Positions 50,833-58,782 of a stretch of 64,000 bases of DNA are shown piece after piece (position 1 is the first letter of the stretch; each line of letters opens with the position of its first letter). Source of the stretch: Faecalibacterium prausnitzii (GTDB taxonomy: Bacteria > Bacillota > Clostridia > Oscillospirales > Ruminococcaceae); contig SFDE01000008.1 in the NCBI GenBank assembly GCA_004558805.1, positions 1 to 64,000 of the forward strand, in the 5' to 3' direction. Below the pieces are notes generated by a model. The model made no database searches and was not told where the DNA came from. It saw nothing but the letters and a program-made list of their open reading frames with translations. A program made the position numbers and the translations under genes.

Positions 50833-51058
50833 ATGAGCAGGCATACAGGACCCAAAGATCCTGTGGAAGCTTTTTATCATGACATTATACATCAGCGCCT
50901 TTACCTTTGGAGGTGGCTTTGTCATCATCACCTTCATGAAGCGAAAGTTCGTGGACGAGCTCCACTGGCTGGAGGAAGATGAGATGCTGGACCTGGCGGT
51001 GCTGGCGCAGGCAAGCCCCGGGGCGGCAGCACTTGTGCTGACTGTTTTTCTGTGGTGA
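50833..51058 (+). pseudogene. Broken chromate transporter (ChrA) N-terminal fragment
   Basis: The frame from about 50837 reads LWKLFIMTLYISAFTFGGG, then WLEEDEMLDLAVLAQASPGAAAL: the first domain start of ChrA-type transporters (family: LWxLFxxFxxIGAFTFGGG ... WxxxExFLDxLALAQxxPG). The only good ATG (50833, weak AGAAAGAAG site) is in another frame, so one extra base near 50860 has broken it. The frame ends at a TGA after VLTVFLW, where the intact protein would continue for over 100 residues. It is a dead remnant. The rest, 51059-51140, holds nothing recognisable. Confidence 0.8.
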
Positions 51059-51142
51059 ACGACAGATTGTATAAATTTTCTCTGACGGACCGGGAAAATT
51101 TCGGACTATGTGCAAAGATTATACAAAAGGCATATAAACATA

Positions 51143-51171
51143 TTGACATTCTGGGTAGATAGGTATATTAT
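51143..51171 (+). promoter_or_regulatory. Promoter of the cysteine transporter leader
   Basis: TTGACA, 17-base spacer, TATTAT. Near-consensus. The transcript would start near 51178 with a GGGTC-CGAC-GACCC hairpin (51181-51194). Confidence 0.85.
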
Positions 51172-51220
51172 ACGGGCATCGGGTCCGACGACCCAGAGAA
51201 CGGATGTAAGGGAGGCAGGA

Positions 51221-51316
51221 ATGATGGAGTCCATGATGTGTTGTCGCTGTCGTCACTGCGTTTTCTCCCGGACGGATGTTCCTGCGGCGGGGCATATTAT
51301 ACCTGCCCTGCGGTAA
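51221..51316 (+). CDS. Cysteine-rich leader peptide
   Basis: A 31-codon frame preceded by GGGAGG. It begins MMESMMCCRCRHCVF: four Cys codons (TGT TGT, TGT, TGC) within seven positions (7, 8, 10, 13). It ends 35 bases before a strong terminator and 115 bases before a cysteine-type ABC transporter operon. This is how ribosome-mediated attenuators look: shortage of Cys-tRNA stalls the ribosome on the Cys run. A CTCCCGGAC segment (51265-51273) just downstream can pair with the 5' arm of the terminator (GTCCCGGGAG, one bulge) as antiterminator. Confidence 0.8.
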   Translation: MMESMMCCRCRHCVFSRTDVPAAGHIIPALR

Positions 51317-51351
51317 GCAGAGAAATCGGCACATCTGATCTTGACGGAAGG

Positions 51352-51391
51352 TCCCGGGAGTTTTTCAACAGGAAGGCTCCCGGGATTTTTG
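51352..51391 (+). terminator. Attenuator terminator of the cysteine transporter operon
   Basis: TCCCGGGAG / CTCCCGGGA perfect stem, 16-base loop, followed by TTTTTG, 40 bases before the first permease gene and after the leader peptide. Confidence 0.85.
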
Positions 51392-51431
51392 TTTGGAACC
51401 GGGATTTTCAGGATACAAGGAGGGGTCGGCA

Positions 51432-52091
51432 ATGGACTGGAGTGTGATCCAGCAATATTTGCCGCAATACCAGAAAGCGGCGGTACTTACGGTGCAGCTG
51501 GGGGTGGCAGGCATCCTGCTTGCCATCGTCATCGGACTGACCTGCGCAGTGCTGCAATATTATAAGGTACCGGTGCTGCGGCAGCTGGTGGGTGTGTACA
51601 TCCAGCTCAGCCGCAATACGCCGCTGCTGGTACAGCTGTTTTTTATCTACTACGGTCTGCCCAAGGTGGGCATCCGGACCAACGCCGAGATCTGCGGCAT
51701 TGCGGGACTGGCATTTCTGGGAGGCAGCTATATGGCGGAGGCATTCCGCAGCGGGCTGGAGTCGATCGAGCCCATCCAGACCGAGAGCGCCTACAGTCTG
51801 GGCATGGATCGCTGGCAGACCATGCGGTATGTGGTGCTGCCGCAGGCAATGTCCACCAGTATGCCTGCCTTTATGGCAAATGTGATCTTTCTGCTGAAGG
51901 AGACCAGCGTGTTCAGTGCCATCAGTCTCATGGACCTGATGTTCACCGCTAAGGACCTCATCGGTCTGTACTACAAGACCACCGAGAATCTGTTCTTACT
52001 GGTGGTGTTCTATCTGATCATCTTGCTGCCGGTGTCCATTGCGGGCAGCCTGCTGGAAAGGAGGCTGCGCTATGCCGGATTTGGGTCTTGA
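51432..52091 (+). CDS. Polar amino acid ABC transporter permease (cysteine-type), subunit 1
   Basis: A 219-residue HisM-type permease with five helices. The conserved LSRNTPLLVQLFFIYYGLPKVG and the EAA loop EAFRSGLESIEPIQTESAYSLGMDRWQTMRYVVLPQAM are intact. Together with the second permease it forms the membrane pore for the CjaA-like binding protein. AAGGAGG precedes the ATG. The next permease begins 20 bases inside its end. Confidence 0.93.
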   Translation: MDWSVIQQYLPQYQKAAVLTVQLGVAGILLAIVIGLTCAVLQYYKVPVLRQLVGVYIQLSRNTPLLVQLFFIYYGLPKVGIRTNAEICGIAGLAFLGGSYMAEAFRSGLESIEPIQTESAYSLGMDRWQTMRYVVLPQAMSTSMPAFMANVIFLLKETSVFSAISLMDLMFTAKDLIGLYYKTTENLFLLVVFYLIILLPVSIAGSLLERRLRYAGFGS

Positions 52092-52746
52092 GGTCCTGTT
52101 CAAGGGCAAAAATATGATCCGCCTGCTGGGTGGTCTTGGGGTGGCACTGAAGATCAGCGCCACGGCGGTGCTTATCAGTCTGCCGGTGGGCATCCTGCTG
52201 GGCGTGCTGATGACCTTGCGCAATCCGCTGCTGAAAGCGGTGCTGCGGCTGTATCTGGAGTTCATCCGCATCATGCCTCAGATGGTGCTGCTGTTTCTGG
52301 TCTACTTCGGCTCCACCCGGGCATTCGGGTGGGATCTTTCCGGAGAGACGGCGTCCATCATCGTCTTTGTGCTGTGGGGTGCGGCGGAAATGAGCGACCT
52401 TGTGCGGGGCGCCCTCATAGCTATTCCCCGGCACCAGTACGAGAGCAGCGCCGCATTGGGCATGAGCCGGATGCAGACTTACTGGTACATTATTATTCCT
52501 CAGACGGTGCGGCGGCTGATCCCCCTGTCCATCAATCTTATCACCCGGATGATCAAGACTACCAGTCTGGTGCTGATGATCGGTGTGGTGGAGGTGCTCA
52601 AGGTGTCTCAGCAGATCATCGAGGCAAACCGCACTGCCAGCCCCAACGCCGCATTTGGCATCTATCTCACAGTCTTTGTGCTGTATTTCTTCGCCTGCTG
52701 GCCTATCAGCCTGCTGGCATCCTACCTTGAAAAGAAATGGAAGTGA
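52072..52746 (+). CDS. Polar amino acid ABC transporter permease (cysteine-type), subunit 2
   Basis: A 224-residue permease of the same class: ISATAVLISLPVGILLGVLMTL, the EFIRIMPQMVLLFLVYFG segment and the EAA loop DLVRGALIAIPRHQYESSAALGMSRMQTYWYIIIPQTVRRLIP. The ATG at 52072 is used because AAAGGAGG precedes it. It overlaps the first permease, and the ATPase gene follows five bases after its stop. Confidence 0.93.
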   Translation: MPDLGLEVLFKGKNMIRLLGGLGVALKISATAVLISLPVGILLGVLMTLRNPLLKAVLRLYLEFIRIMPQMVLLFLVYFGSTRAFGWDLSGETASIIVFVLWGAAEMSDLVRGALIAIPRHQYESSAALGMSRMQTYWYIIIPQTVRRLIPLSINLITRMIKTTSLVLMIGVVEVLKVSQQIIEANRTASPNAAFGIYLTVFVLYFFACWPISLLASYLEKKWK

Positions 52747-52751
52747 CCTGT

Positions 52752-53501
52752 ATGGCAGAACCTATTTTAACGGTAGAACACCTGACCAAGGCATATGGCG
52801 AGACCCCGGTGCTGGAGGATATCAGCTTTGCGGTCCAGCCCGGCGAGGTCATCGTGGTGGTGGGACCCTCCGGTTGCGGCAAAAGCACCCTGCTGCGGTG
52901 TCTCAACGGTCTGGAGCCTACCCAGAGCGGCAGAGTCCGGCTGGGCAGCGAGACCGTCGCCTACGGCGGCAAGAATCTGACCGCACTGCGCCAGCGCATC
53001 GGGATGGTGTTCCAGAGCTATGAGCTGTTTCCCCATCTGACCGTGCTGGACAACATCCTGCTTGCCCCCACAAAGGTGCAGAAACGCCCCCGGGCACAGG
53101 TCCAGCAGGAGGCAGAGGCACTGCTGGACCGGGTGGGACTGCTGCAGAAAAAGAACAGCTATCCCCGGGAGCTTTCCGGCGGACAGAAACAGCGGGTGGC
53201 GATCGTCCGGGCACTGTGTATGCACCCGGAGATCCTGCTGTTCGACGAAGTGACGGCGGCACTGGATCCCGAAATGGTCCGGGAAGTGCTGGACGTCATG
53301 CTGGATCTGGCGCGGCAGGGACGCACCATGATCATCGTGACCCACGAGATGCAGTTTGCCCGTGCCATCGCCAGCCGGGTGCTCTTTCTGGACGGGGGAA
53401 AGATCGTAGAGGAAGCCCCTCCGGCGGAGTTTTTCGATCATCCTGGCACCCAGCGGGCACAGCGCTTTTTGCGCACATTTACGTTTGATGCTGTGAAATG
53501 A
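52752..53501 (+). CDS. Amino acid ABC transporter ATP-binding protein
   Basis: A 249-residue GlnQ-type ATPase: Walker A GPSGCGKST, Q-loop MVFQSYELFPHLTVLDN, signature LSGGQKQR, Walker B ILLFDEVTAALDPEMV, H-loop VTHEM. An ATG five codons earlier (52737) is possible but overlaps the permease and has a poorer context. Energises cysteine/cystine import by the two permeases. Confidence 0.93.
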   Translation: MAEPILTVEHLTKAYGETPVLEDISFAVQPGEVIVVVGPSGCGKSTLLRCLNGLEPTQSGRVRLGSETVAYGGKNLTALRQRIGMVFQSYELFPHLTVLDNILLAPTKVQKRPRAQVQQEAEALLDRVGLLQKKNSYPRELSGGQKQRVAIVRALCMHPEILLFDEVTAALDPEMVREVLDVMLDLARQGRTMIIVTHEMQFARAIASRVLFLDGGKIVEEAPPAEFFDHPGTQRAQRFLRTFTFDAVK

Positions 53502-53574
53502 GTCACAGATCAGAATAAAAACTCCGGAAGGTCCGGAGCAAGGGAAAGATTTATAAAGCAAAGGAGAATCTCAT

Positions 53575-54516
53575 ATGAAACAGTCCAAAATTACCCGTCG
53601 TTCCTTCCTGCTGGGTCTGGGTGCCGTCTCTGCGGCAGCGGTGCTCAGCGCCTGCGGCGGCTCCTCCGCCTCCGGCAGCACGGCAGTTTCCGGCACTACG
53701 GCTTCCGGCAGCGGTGTAGTGTACCGCACTCTGGATGAGATCAAGGCGGCAGGCACCATCAACATCGGCGTCTTTTCTGACAAGAATCCCTTTGGCTATG
53801 TGGATGAGAACGGCGAATACCAGGGCTACGACATCTACTTTGGCAACCGCATCGGCGAGGATCTGGGCGTGGAGATCAATTATGTCTCCACCGAGGCGGC
53901 AAACCGCATCGAGTACCTGCAGACCGGCAAGGTAGATGTGATCCTTGCCAACTTCACCGTCACCCCCGAGCGGGCAGAGGAAGTGGACTTTGCCCTGCCT
54001 TACATGAATGTGGCTCTGGGTGTCATCTCCCCGGAGAGCAATGTCATCACCTCTCTGGACAACTGGAACGCCGGGGATCAGATGATCGTCATCTCCGGCA
54101 CCACCGCCGAGACCTACCTGACCAAGAACTACCCCGACATCCCCCTGCAGAAGTACGATTCCTACGCCACCGCCAAGAATGCTCTGGAAAACGGCAACGG
54201 CGTGGCATGGGCAAACGACAACACCGAGGTCATTGCCTTTGCAAACCAGAACCCCGGCTATACCGTGGGCATCCCCTCTCTGGGCAGCGCAGATACCATT
54301 GCGCCGGCTGTGAGCAAGGGCAACACCACGGTGCTGGACTGGCTGAATGAGGAGATCCGTGCACTGGGCGAGGAGAACTTCTTCCACAAGGACTACGAGG
54401 CAACGCTGGTGGATACCTACGGCGCTGACTACGAGGACGAACTGGTGGTGGAAGGCGGCGAGGTCGCCGGTGAGGCAGCTTCTGAGGCGGCGGCTTCCAG
54501 CGCAGCAGCACAGTAA
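53575..54516 (+). CDS. CjaA-like cysteine-binding lipoprotein
   Basis: A 313-residue family 3 solute-binding protein. Signal with TRRSFLLGLG (Tat-like) and lipobox LSACG (C27). The core GVFSDKNPFGYVDENGEYQGYDI, STEAANRIEYLQTGKVDVILANFTVTPERAEEVDF, SGTTAETYLTKNYP, WANDNTEVIAFANQNPGY and ENFFHKDYEATLVDTYGAD match closely the Campylobacter cysteine-binding protein CjaA, as I remember it. That, with the Cys-rich leader, supports cysteine as ligand. It has an added Glu/Ala/Ser tail (about 295-313). AAAGGAG precedes the ATG. Confidence 0.88.
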   Translation: MKQSKITRRSFLLGLGAVSAAAVLSACGGSSASGSTAVSGTTASGSGVVYRTLDEIKAAGTINIGVFSDKNPFGYVDENGEYQGYDIYFGNRIGEDLGVEINYVSTEAANRIEYLQTGKVDVILANFTVTPERAEEVDFALPYMNVALGVISPESNVITSLDNWNAGDQMIVISGTTAETYLTKNYPDIPLQKYDSYATAKNALENGNGVAWANDNTEVIAFANQNPGYTVGIPSLGSADTIAPAVSKGNTTVLDWLNEEIRALGEENFFHKDYEATLVDTYGADYEDELVVEGGEVAGEAASEAAASSAAAQ

Positions 54517-54536
54517 ACCGGACACAGGACTACCGG

Positions 54537-54575
54537 ACCGGCGGGAGAGGGCAGCACCTTTCCCGCCGGTTTTTT
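54537..54575 (+). terminator. Intrinsic terminator of the cysteine transporter operon
   Basis: ACCGGCGGGA / TCCCGCCGGT stem, followed by TTTTT. Confidence 0.85.
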
Positions 54576-54578
54576 GCG

Positions 54579-54607
54579 TTGCGCCGGACAGGGGAACGTG
54601 CTATACT
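54579..54607 (+). promoter_or_regulatory. Promoter of the amidohydrolase gene
   Basis: TTGCGC, 17-base spacer, TATACT preceded by TGc; it starts right after the upstream terminator. Confidence 0.65.
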
Positions 54608-54656
54608 GAAGAAAAACGACACTGGTGGAAAAACCAGAACAGAAAGGAAGATTCCC

Positions 54657-55940
54657 ATGAAACGGGCGTTTATCAACGGTATCCTTCTGGATGGTACCCA
54701 GGATATGGAGCCTCTGAAGGGCAGGATCCTGCTTACGGAGGACGATACGATCACGGCGATCACCGAAAAGCTGGAGGACCCGGACGGCTGCGAGGTGCTG
54801 GACCTACAGGGAGGGTACCTGTGTCCGGGACTGGTGAACCTCCATGTGCATCTGGCAGGCAACGGTACTCCCAGCGCAAAGCCCCGGGACAATGCGGCGT
54901 TGGTGCGCAGGATCCTCAGCAACTCTCTGACCCGTGCTGTGGCATACCGGATGGTCTGCGGCTTTGCAAAGCAGGAGCTGCTCAGCGGCGTTACCACCAT
55001 CCGCACCGTAGGTGGCATCGGGGATTTTGACACCCGGTGCAGAGAGGATGCTGCAGCGGGAAAGATCCCGGCACCCCGGATCCTTGCCGCCAATCAGGGC
55101 ATCTCGGTGCCCGGCGGACACATGGCAGGCTCGGTGGCGGTGGCTGCAAAGAACAACGCTGAGGCACTGGCACAGCTGGCAAAGGCGTCGGCGCAGGGGG
55201 TGGACCTTGTAAAGCTGATGATCACCGGCGGCGTCATGGATGCCACCGCCAAGGGCACTCCCGGCGAGCTGAAGATGAAGCCGGAGATGGTGCGGGTGGT
55301 CTGCCAGCAGGCGCACAAAATGGGTTACAAAGTGGCTGCACATACCGAGTCTCCCGAGGGGGTAAAGGTGGCGCTGGAAAACGGGGTGGATTCCATCGAG
55401 CACGGCGCAAAGATGGACGAGGAGACCATCCGGCTGTATAAGGAGCGGGGAGCGTTCCTGTGCACCACCATCTCCCCGGCGCTGCCCTACGCCCTGTTTG
55501 ACCTGTCGGTGTCCGGCGCTACGGAAAAGGACCAGTACAACGGCAAGATCGTTTTTGATGGCATCATTGAAAGTGCAAAGACCGCACTGGCAAACGACAT
55601 TCCGGTGGGTCTGGGCAATGACGTGGGCTGTCCCTACATCACCCAGTACGATTTCTGGCGGGAGCTGTGCTACTTCCACAAGTACTGCGGGGTCTCTAAC
55701 CGGTTTGCCCTGCACACCGCCACCCTGCGCAACGCCCAGCTGGCAGGGGTGGGGGACCAAACCGGTTCCCTTGCCCCGGGCAAGAGCGCAGACTTTATCG
55801 TCATGCGCCGCAACCCGCTGGAGGACCTGACCGCGCTGCGGCAGCTGGAAATGGTGGTCTGCCGTGGCAGGGTCATCAAAAAGCCTGCGCCCAAGCGCAA
55901 AAAAGAGATCGACGCCCTGCTGGACCCCTATCTGAAATAA
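54657..55940 (+). CDS. Metal-dependent amidohydrolase (imidazolonepropionase/prolidase-like)
   Basis: 427 residues. LCPGLVNLHVHLAG (metal-binding H-x-H), GVTTIRTVGG, VKLMITGG with the carboxylated-lysine position, VAAHTESPEGVKVALENGVDSIEHG (two metal His), and PVGLGNDVG with the catalytic Asp region. The end HTATLRNAQLAGVGDQTGSLAPGKSADFIVM is typical of the group. Members cleave dipeptides, ureido or lactam compounds; the substrate is open. The ATG at 54657 follows AAAGGAAG. Monocistronic between two terminators. Confidence 0.9.
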   Translation: MKRAFINGILLDGTQDMEPLKGRILLTEDDTITAITEKLEDPDGCEVLDLQGGYLCPGLVNLHVHLAGNGTPSAKPRDNAALVRRILSNSLTRAVAYRMVCGFAKQELLSGVTTIRTVGGIGDFDTRCREDAAAGKIPAPRILAANQGISVPGGHMAGSVAVAAKNNAEALAQLAKASAQGVDLVKLMITGGVMDATAKGTPGELKMKPEMVRVVCQQAHKMGYKVAAHTESPEGVKVALENGVDSIEHGAKMDEETIRLYKERGAFLCTTISPALPYALFDLSVSGATEKDQYNGKIVFDGIIESAKTALANDIPVGLGNDVGCPYITQYDFWRELCYFHKYCGVSNRFALHTATLRNAQLAGVGDQTGSLAPGKSADFIVMRRNPLEDLTALRQLEMVVCRGRVIKKPAPKRKKEIDALLDPYLK

Positions 55941-55951
55941 GCATATACAAC

Positions 55952-55986
55952 AAAGGCTCCCGTGCTTTCCGGCACGGGAGCCTTTG
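55952..55986. terminator. Bidirectional intrinsic terminator
   Basis: AAAGGCTCCCGTGC / GCACGGGAGCCTTT between convergent genes; moderate T runs on both sides. Confidence 0.75.
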
Positions 55987-55996
55987 ACAATTTTGA

Positions 55997-56731
55997 TCAC
56001 ATGGTGGCAGCAACCGCAAGGATGCTTTGCCAGCTGCGGCTGTGGGCACAAGGAGGTACAGGGCGGCTGCTCCGGGGGGAGACAGGGCGTGCCGGGGCAG
56101 CGGGACGGAACATCACTGCTGAATCCCTGCCGCTTTGCCACTGCTGTGCCAGCTCTGCGGCACGGGGGTCCTTTTGCAGCAGCCGCCGTTCGCTGCCGGC
56201 AAGGAAGTCTGCAAGCCAGTACAGGATGGCGGCAACCGGCAGGCAGGGGGCGGCATCCTCGCTCCAGTAGGTCCACCGGGCACCGCAGCCCACAAAACTT
56301 TCCACCGTGATCTGTGCTCCGGTGCGGGGGTTCTGGGGGATGGGTCCGGCGTAGTCGGTACCGGCGTACCGGTCAAGCTCCCGCAGGACACGCCCGGTGC
56401 GGTCCGGGTCCAGCCGGTCCTGACGGCAGCAGGCAGAAAGGTCGGTGGTGTCCAGAAGTGCCTGTGCGCTGGCAGGGAACTGCCCGGTGAGCTGTCCCTG
56501 TGCGTTGTGGCACTGGAGCCACCCGGTGCGGAAGAGCTGGAAATTCAGCCCCCGGCGTCCGATGGTGGAGTAGCACACCACAGCACCCTCCTCCCCGGGA
56601 CGACGCTTCAGCTCCAGATAGGCATCGTTGCCGCAGCTGTCCTGCAGCCGGACGGCAACAAGCAGCTGTGCGCCGCGGCTGCGGGTGGACATGGCGTTGT
56701 GCATCGCATCAAAATAACGGGTCGCCTCCAT
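55997..56731 (-). CDS. Hypothetical protein, unknown family
   Basis: A 244-residue soluble protein I do not recognise. It has no signal peptide or membrane helix. The N-terminal half is beta-rich (AQLLVAVRLQDSCGNDAYLELKRRPGEEGAVVCYSTIGRRGLNFQLFR); the middle has PQNPRTGAQITVESFVGCGARWTYW, and the end is Pro/Ser/Arg-rich and probably disordered. The ATG at 56731 follows GGGAGGAAAC; the frame reaches further up without support. Its own promoter lies at 56840. No operon partners. Confidence 0.7.
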   Translation of the reverse strand: MEATRYFDAMHNAMSTRSRGAQLLVAVRLQDSCGNDAYLELKRRPGEEGAVVCYSTIGRRGLNFQLFRTGWLQCHNAQGQLTGQFPASAQALLDTTDLSACCRQDRLDPDRTGRVLRELDRYAGTDYAGPIPQNPRTGAQITVESFVGCGARWTYWSEDAAPCLPVAAILYWLADFLAGSERRLLQKDPRAAELAQQWQSGRDSAVMFRPAAPARPVSPRSSRPVPPCAHSRSWQSILAVAATM

Positions 56732-56839
56732 AGGTGTTTCCTCCCTTGCAATAAGACACAGCGGTACGTTGTACAAATCCTGGACCGCCGCCCGGGGCAG
56801 GCGGGTCCGTGGAAGAGGTCATCCGGTCTGACTGAACAT

Positions 56840-56868
56840 AGTATAGCACACTTTGCGACGAAAAACAA
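56840..56868 (-). promoter_or_regulatory. Promoter of the hypothetical gene
   Basis: On the - strand: TTGTTT, 17-base spacer, TATACT preceded by TGc. The surrounding 56820-56980 stretch is AT-rich and has no gene. Confidence 0.6.
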
Positions 56869-56973
56869 CTAAAAGTTTTTCGAAAATCAAATTTTTTGCA
56901 AGATCCACTGCTGAAGCAAAAGGGCGAGTCGAAACATAGTTGTGCAAATGAACGAGCGGTTGTATTCCGGAAT

Positions 56974-57014
56974 GCAAAAGAACCCCCGGCACAGGCAGTA
57001 CCTGCAACGGGGGT
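56974..57014 (-). terminator. Intrinsic terminator of the MoxR-VWA operon
   Basis: On the - strand ACCCCCG / CGGGGGT with an inner GCAGG/CCTGT stem, followed by TCTTTTG. Confidence 0.75.
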
Positions 57015-57027
57015 CCATGCAGAAAGG

Positions 57028-58782
57028 TCAGTCTCCCAGCTCCCGGATCTCGTTCTGGATCAGCCGTCCGGCAGCTCCTGCCAGCTGGTCCATGCCTCGG
57101 ATCCGTGCCAGATTTTTGCCGTAGATCCGTGCGGCGGCACCGGCGCTGCGGTCCTCCCCCATAAAGACGGCGGAGACCCGGATGCCCCTGCGCAGCAAAG
57201 TGCGGACCTGAGCGGCAGTATCCTCCACACCGGCGACCTCATCGTATTCCCGCCCCAGAGGATTTTCCGGGGAAGGGGGGACCCGGCGGCTGTCGTTGGG
57301 GGAAGCATCGGTAAGCAGGATCAACAGATGTCGGGGTGCAGGTCCCGGGGCATACTCCAGCAGGTCCCCGGCGGCGGCAAGGGCAAGCCCGTCCCGGTTC
57401 CAGCCGGAGGCAAAATAGCGGTTGATGTCCTGCAGGTTCTTGTCGGCAAAATCCTTGAGCACCCGCAGCACCGTGTAGCCTCGCAGACTGCTGAAGGTAC
57501 TCACCCGCACCGGGATGCCGCAGGCGGTAAGGCTCTGGGCAAGGATGGAACCCTGCGCTGCAAGGACTTCCTGACAGTGGAGCCGGGAGGCGGAGCCGTC
57601 CAGCAGCAGGTCCACCGTAAAGGAGGGCTGACTTTCCTCCTCCGGGCACAGGAATACTCGGGTCTCGTTCAACAGGGGAGCACGCCAGACCCGGGCAGGG
57701 TCCAGACTGCCGCTGCGTGCCACCCGGGCGTGAGGCTGCTGATGTACCAGAATGCAGTTGCGGATCTGCTGGGTCAGCCGCAGTACCACGCTGCGGTGCA
57801 GTTCCCGGTTTTTAGCATAGTAGGCACGGTTCCGGTCTGCCTGCAGCTGCGCCTGCTCCGCCAGATGCTTTGCCTCCGGGGTGGGGGCGTTTTCCGGATC
57901 CGGCACTCCGGCGCTGAACCAGAGATGGCAGCCCAGATGATCCCCCATGCACAGCTGCTGCTCCGTTTTGCGCAGCCGCTCCGGCGGGTAGATGGAGCGC
58001 CCGAAACAGCTTTCGATGTAGGCACGGTCCTCTGCAGCGTTCTGCCGCAGGGTGATATGGGCACGGCGTTTGTCCAGCGTGGGACCGGCACCGCCGGCGT
58101 CCACGGAACCGGAATGCTCCACGGTGACCCGGTCGGTCTTGATCATCTGGGTGGGCAGCGTCCGGGTGGCAAGGCTGGCAAACAGCCCCTCCAGATGCAG
58201 ATGCAGCGCCGCTTTGGGACGGACCTTGCCGTCAAAGAGGGCAAATTTTGCAAAAACGCCGCAGAGCCCGGTACGGAGCTGCTCCGGCAGGGGGACCGTC
58301 TCCGGGGCAAGGGCAGCAGCAAGCCCGCTTTCGTAGGGGGTCATGACCGGGGCGCTGCGCTCCAGCACCTTCCGCCAGCGTGCCGCCTGCATGGTATAGA
58401 CCAACTGGTTTTTTGCCATCCATTCCTGACGGGAAAGCTTGTACTGGATGGCAAAAAAGTAGGCGGCATGGTCGCAGCGCACTGCCTGCAGCACCGGGCG
58501 GCGGGGCAGCTCCAGCCGGTAGACGGCGTTTTCCAGATACAGCCACGCCAGATCGTCCAGCAAGGGCTGCCGCACATCCCCCTCCCACAGCCCAAAGATG
58601 CTGCGGATCAGGGCATCGCCGTAATATCGGTGCACCAGCCCCACCACGGTGTTCATGTAAAGATCAATGGTGCCGTCGGTGTTCCGTGCCAGAAACAGAG
58701 GCTCAAATCCGTAGGCTCCGGCAGCCGCCCAGACCTGATTTGCCGCCCGCCGCTCCTGTGCGGTGTAGCTCTGGGTCTCCAT
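57028..58782 (-). CDS. VWA domain protein paired with a MoxR ATPase
   Basis: 584 residues. A helical N-terminal part (1-330), then a C-terminal von Willebrand A domain: VDLLLDGSASR with MIDAS D395-x-S-x-S399, RVSTFSSLRGYTVLRVLKDF, and LLILLTDASPND with the third metal position. In MoxR-VWA systems the pair acts as a chaperone that inserts metals or activates enzymes, in the same way as NorQ/NorD or CbbQ/CbbO. No client enzyme is next to it. Its ATG overlaps the MoxR stop by one base. Confidence 0.85.
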   Translation of the reverse strand: METQSYTAQERRAANQVWAAAGAYGFEPLFLARNTDGTIDLYMNTVVGLVHRYYGDALIRSIFGLWEGDVRQPLLDDLAWLYLENAVYRLELPRRPVLQAVRCDHAAYFFAIQYKLSRQEWMAKNQLVYTMQAARWRKVLERSAPVMTPYESGLAAALAPETVPLPEQLRTGLCGVFAKFALFDGKVRPKAALHLHLEGLFASLATRTLPTQMIKTDRVTVEHSGSVDAGGAGPTLDKRRAHITLRQNAAEDRAYIESCFGRSIYPPERLRKTEQQLCMGDHLGCHLWFSAGVPDPENAPTPEAKHLAEQAQLQADRNRAYYAKNRELHRSVVLRLTQQIRNCILVHQQPHARVARSGSLDPARVWRAPLLNETRVFLCPEEESQPSFTVDLLLDGSASRLHCQEVLAAQGSILAQSLTACGIPVRVSTFSSLRGYTVLRVLKDFADKNLQDINRYFASGWNRDGLALAAAGDLLEYAPGPAPRHLLILLTDASPNDSRRVPPSPENPLGREYDEVAGVEDTAAQVRTLLRRGIRVSAVFMGEDRSAGAAARIYGKNLARIRGMDQLAGAAGRLIQNEIRELGD

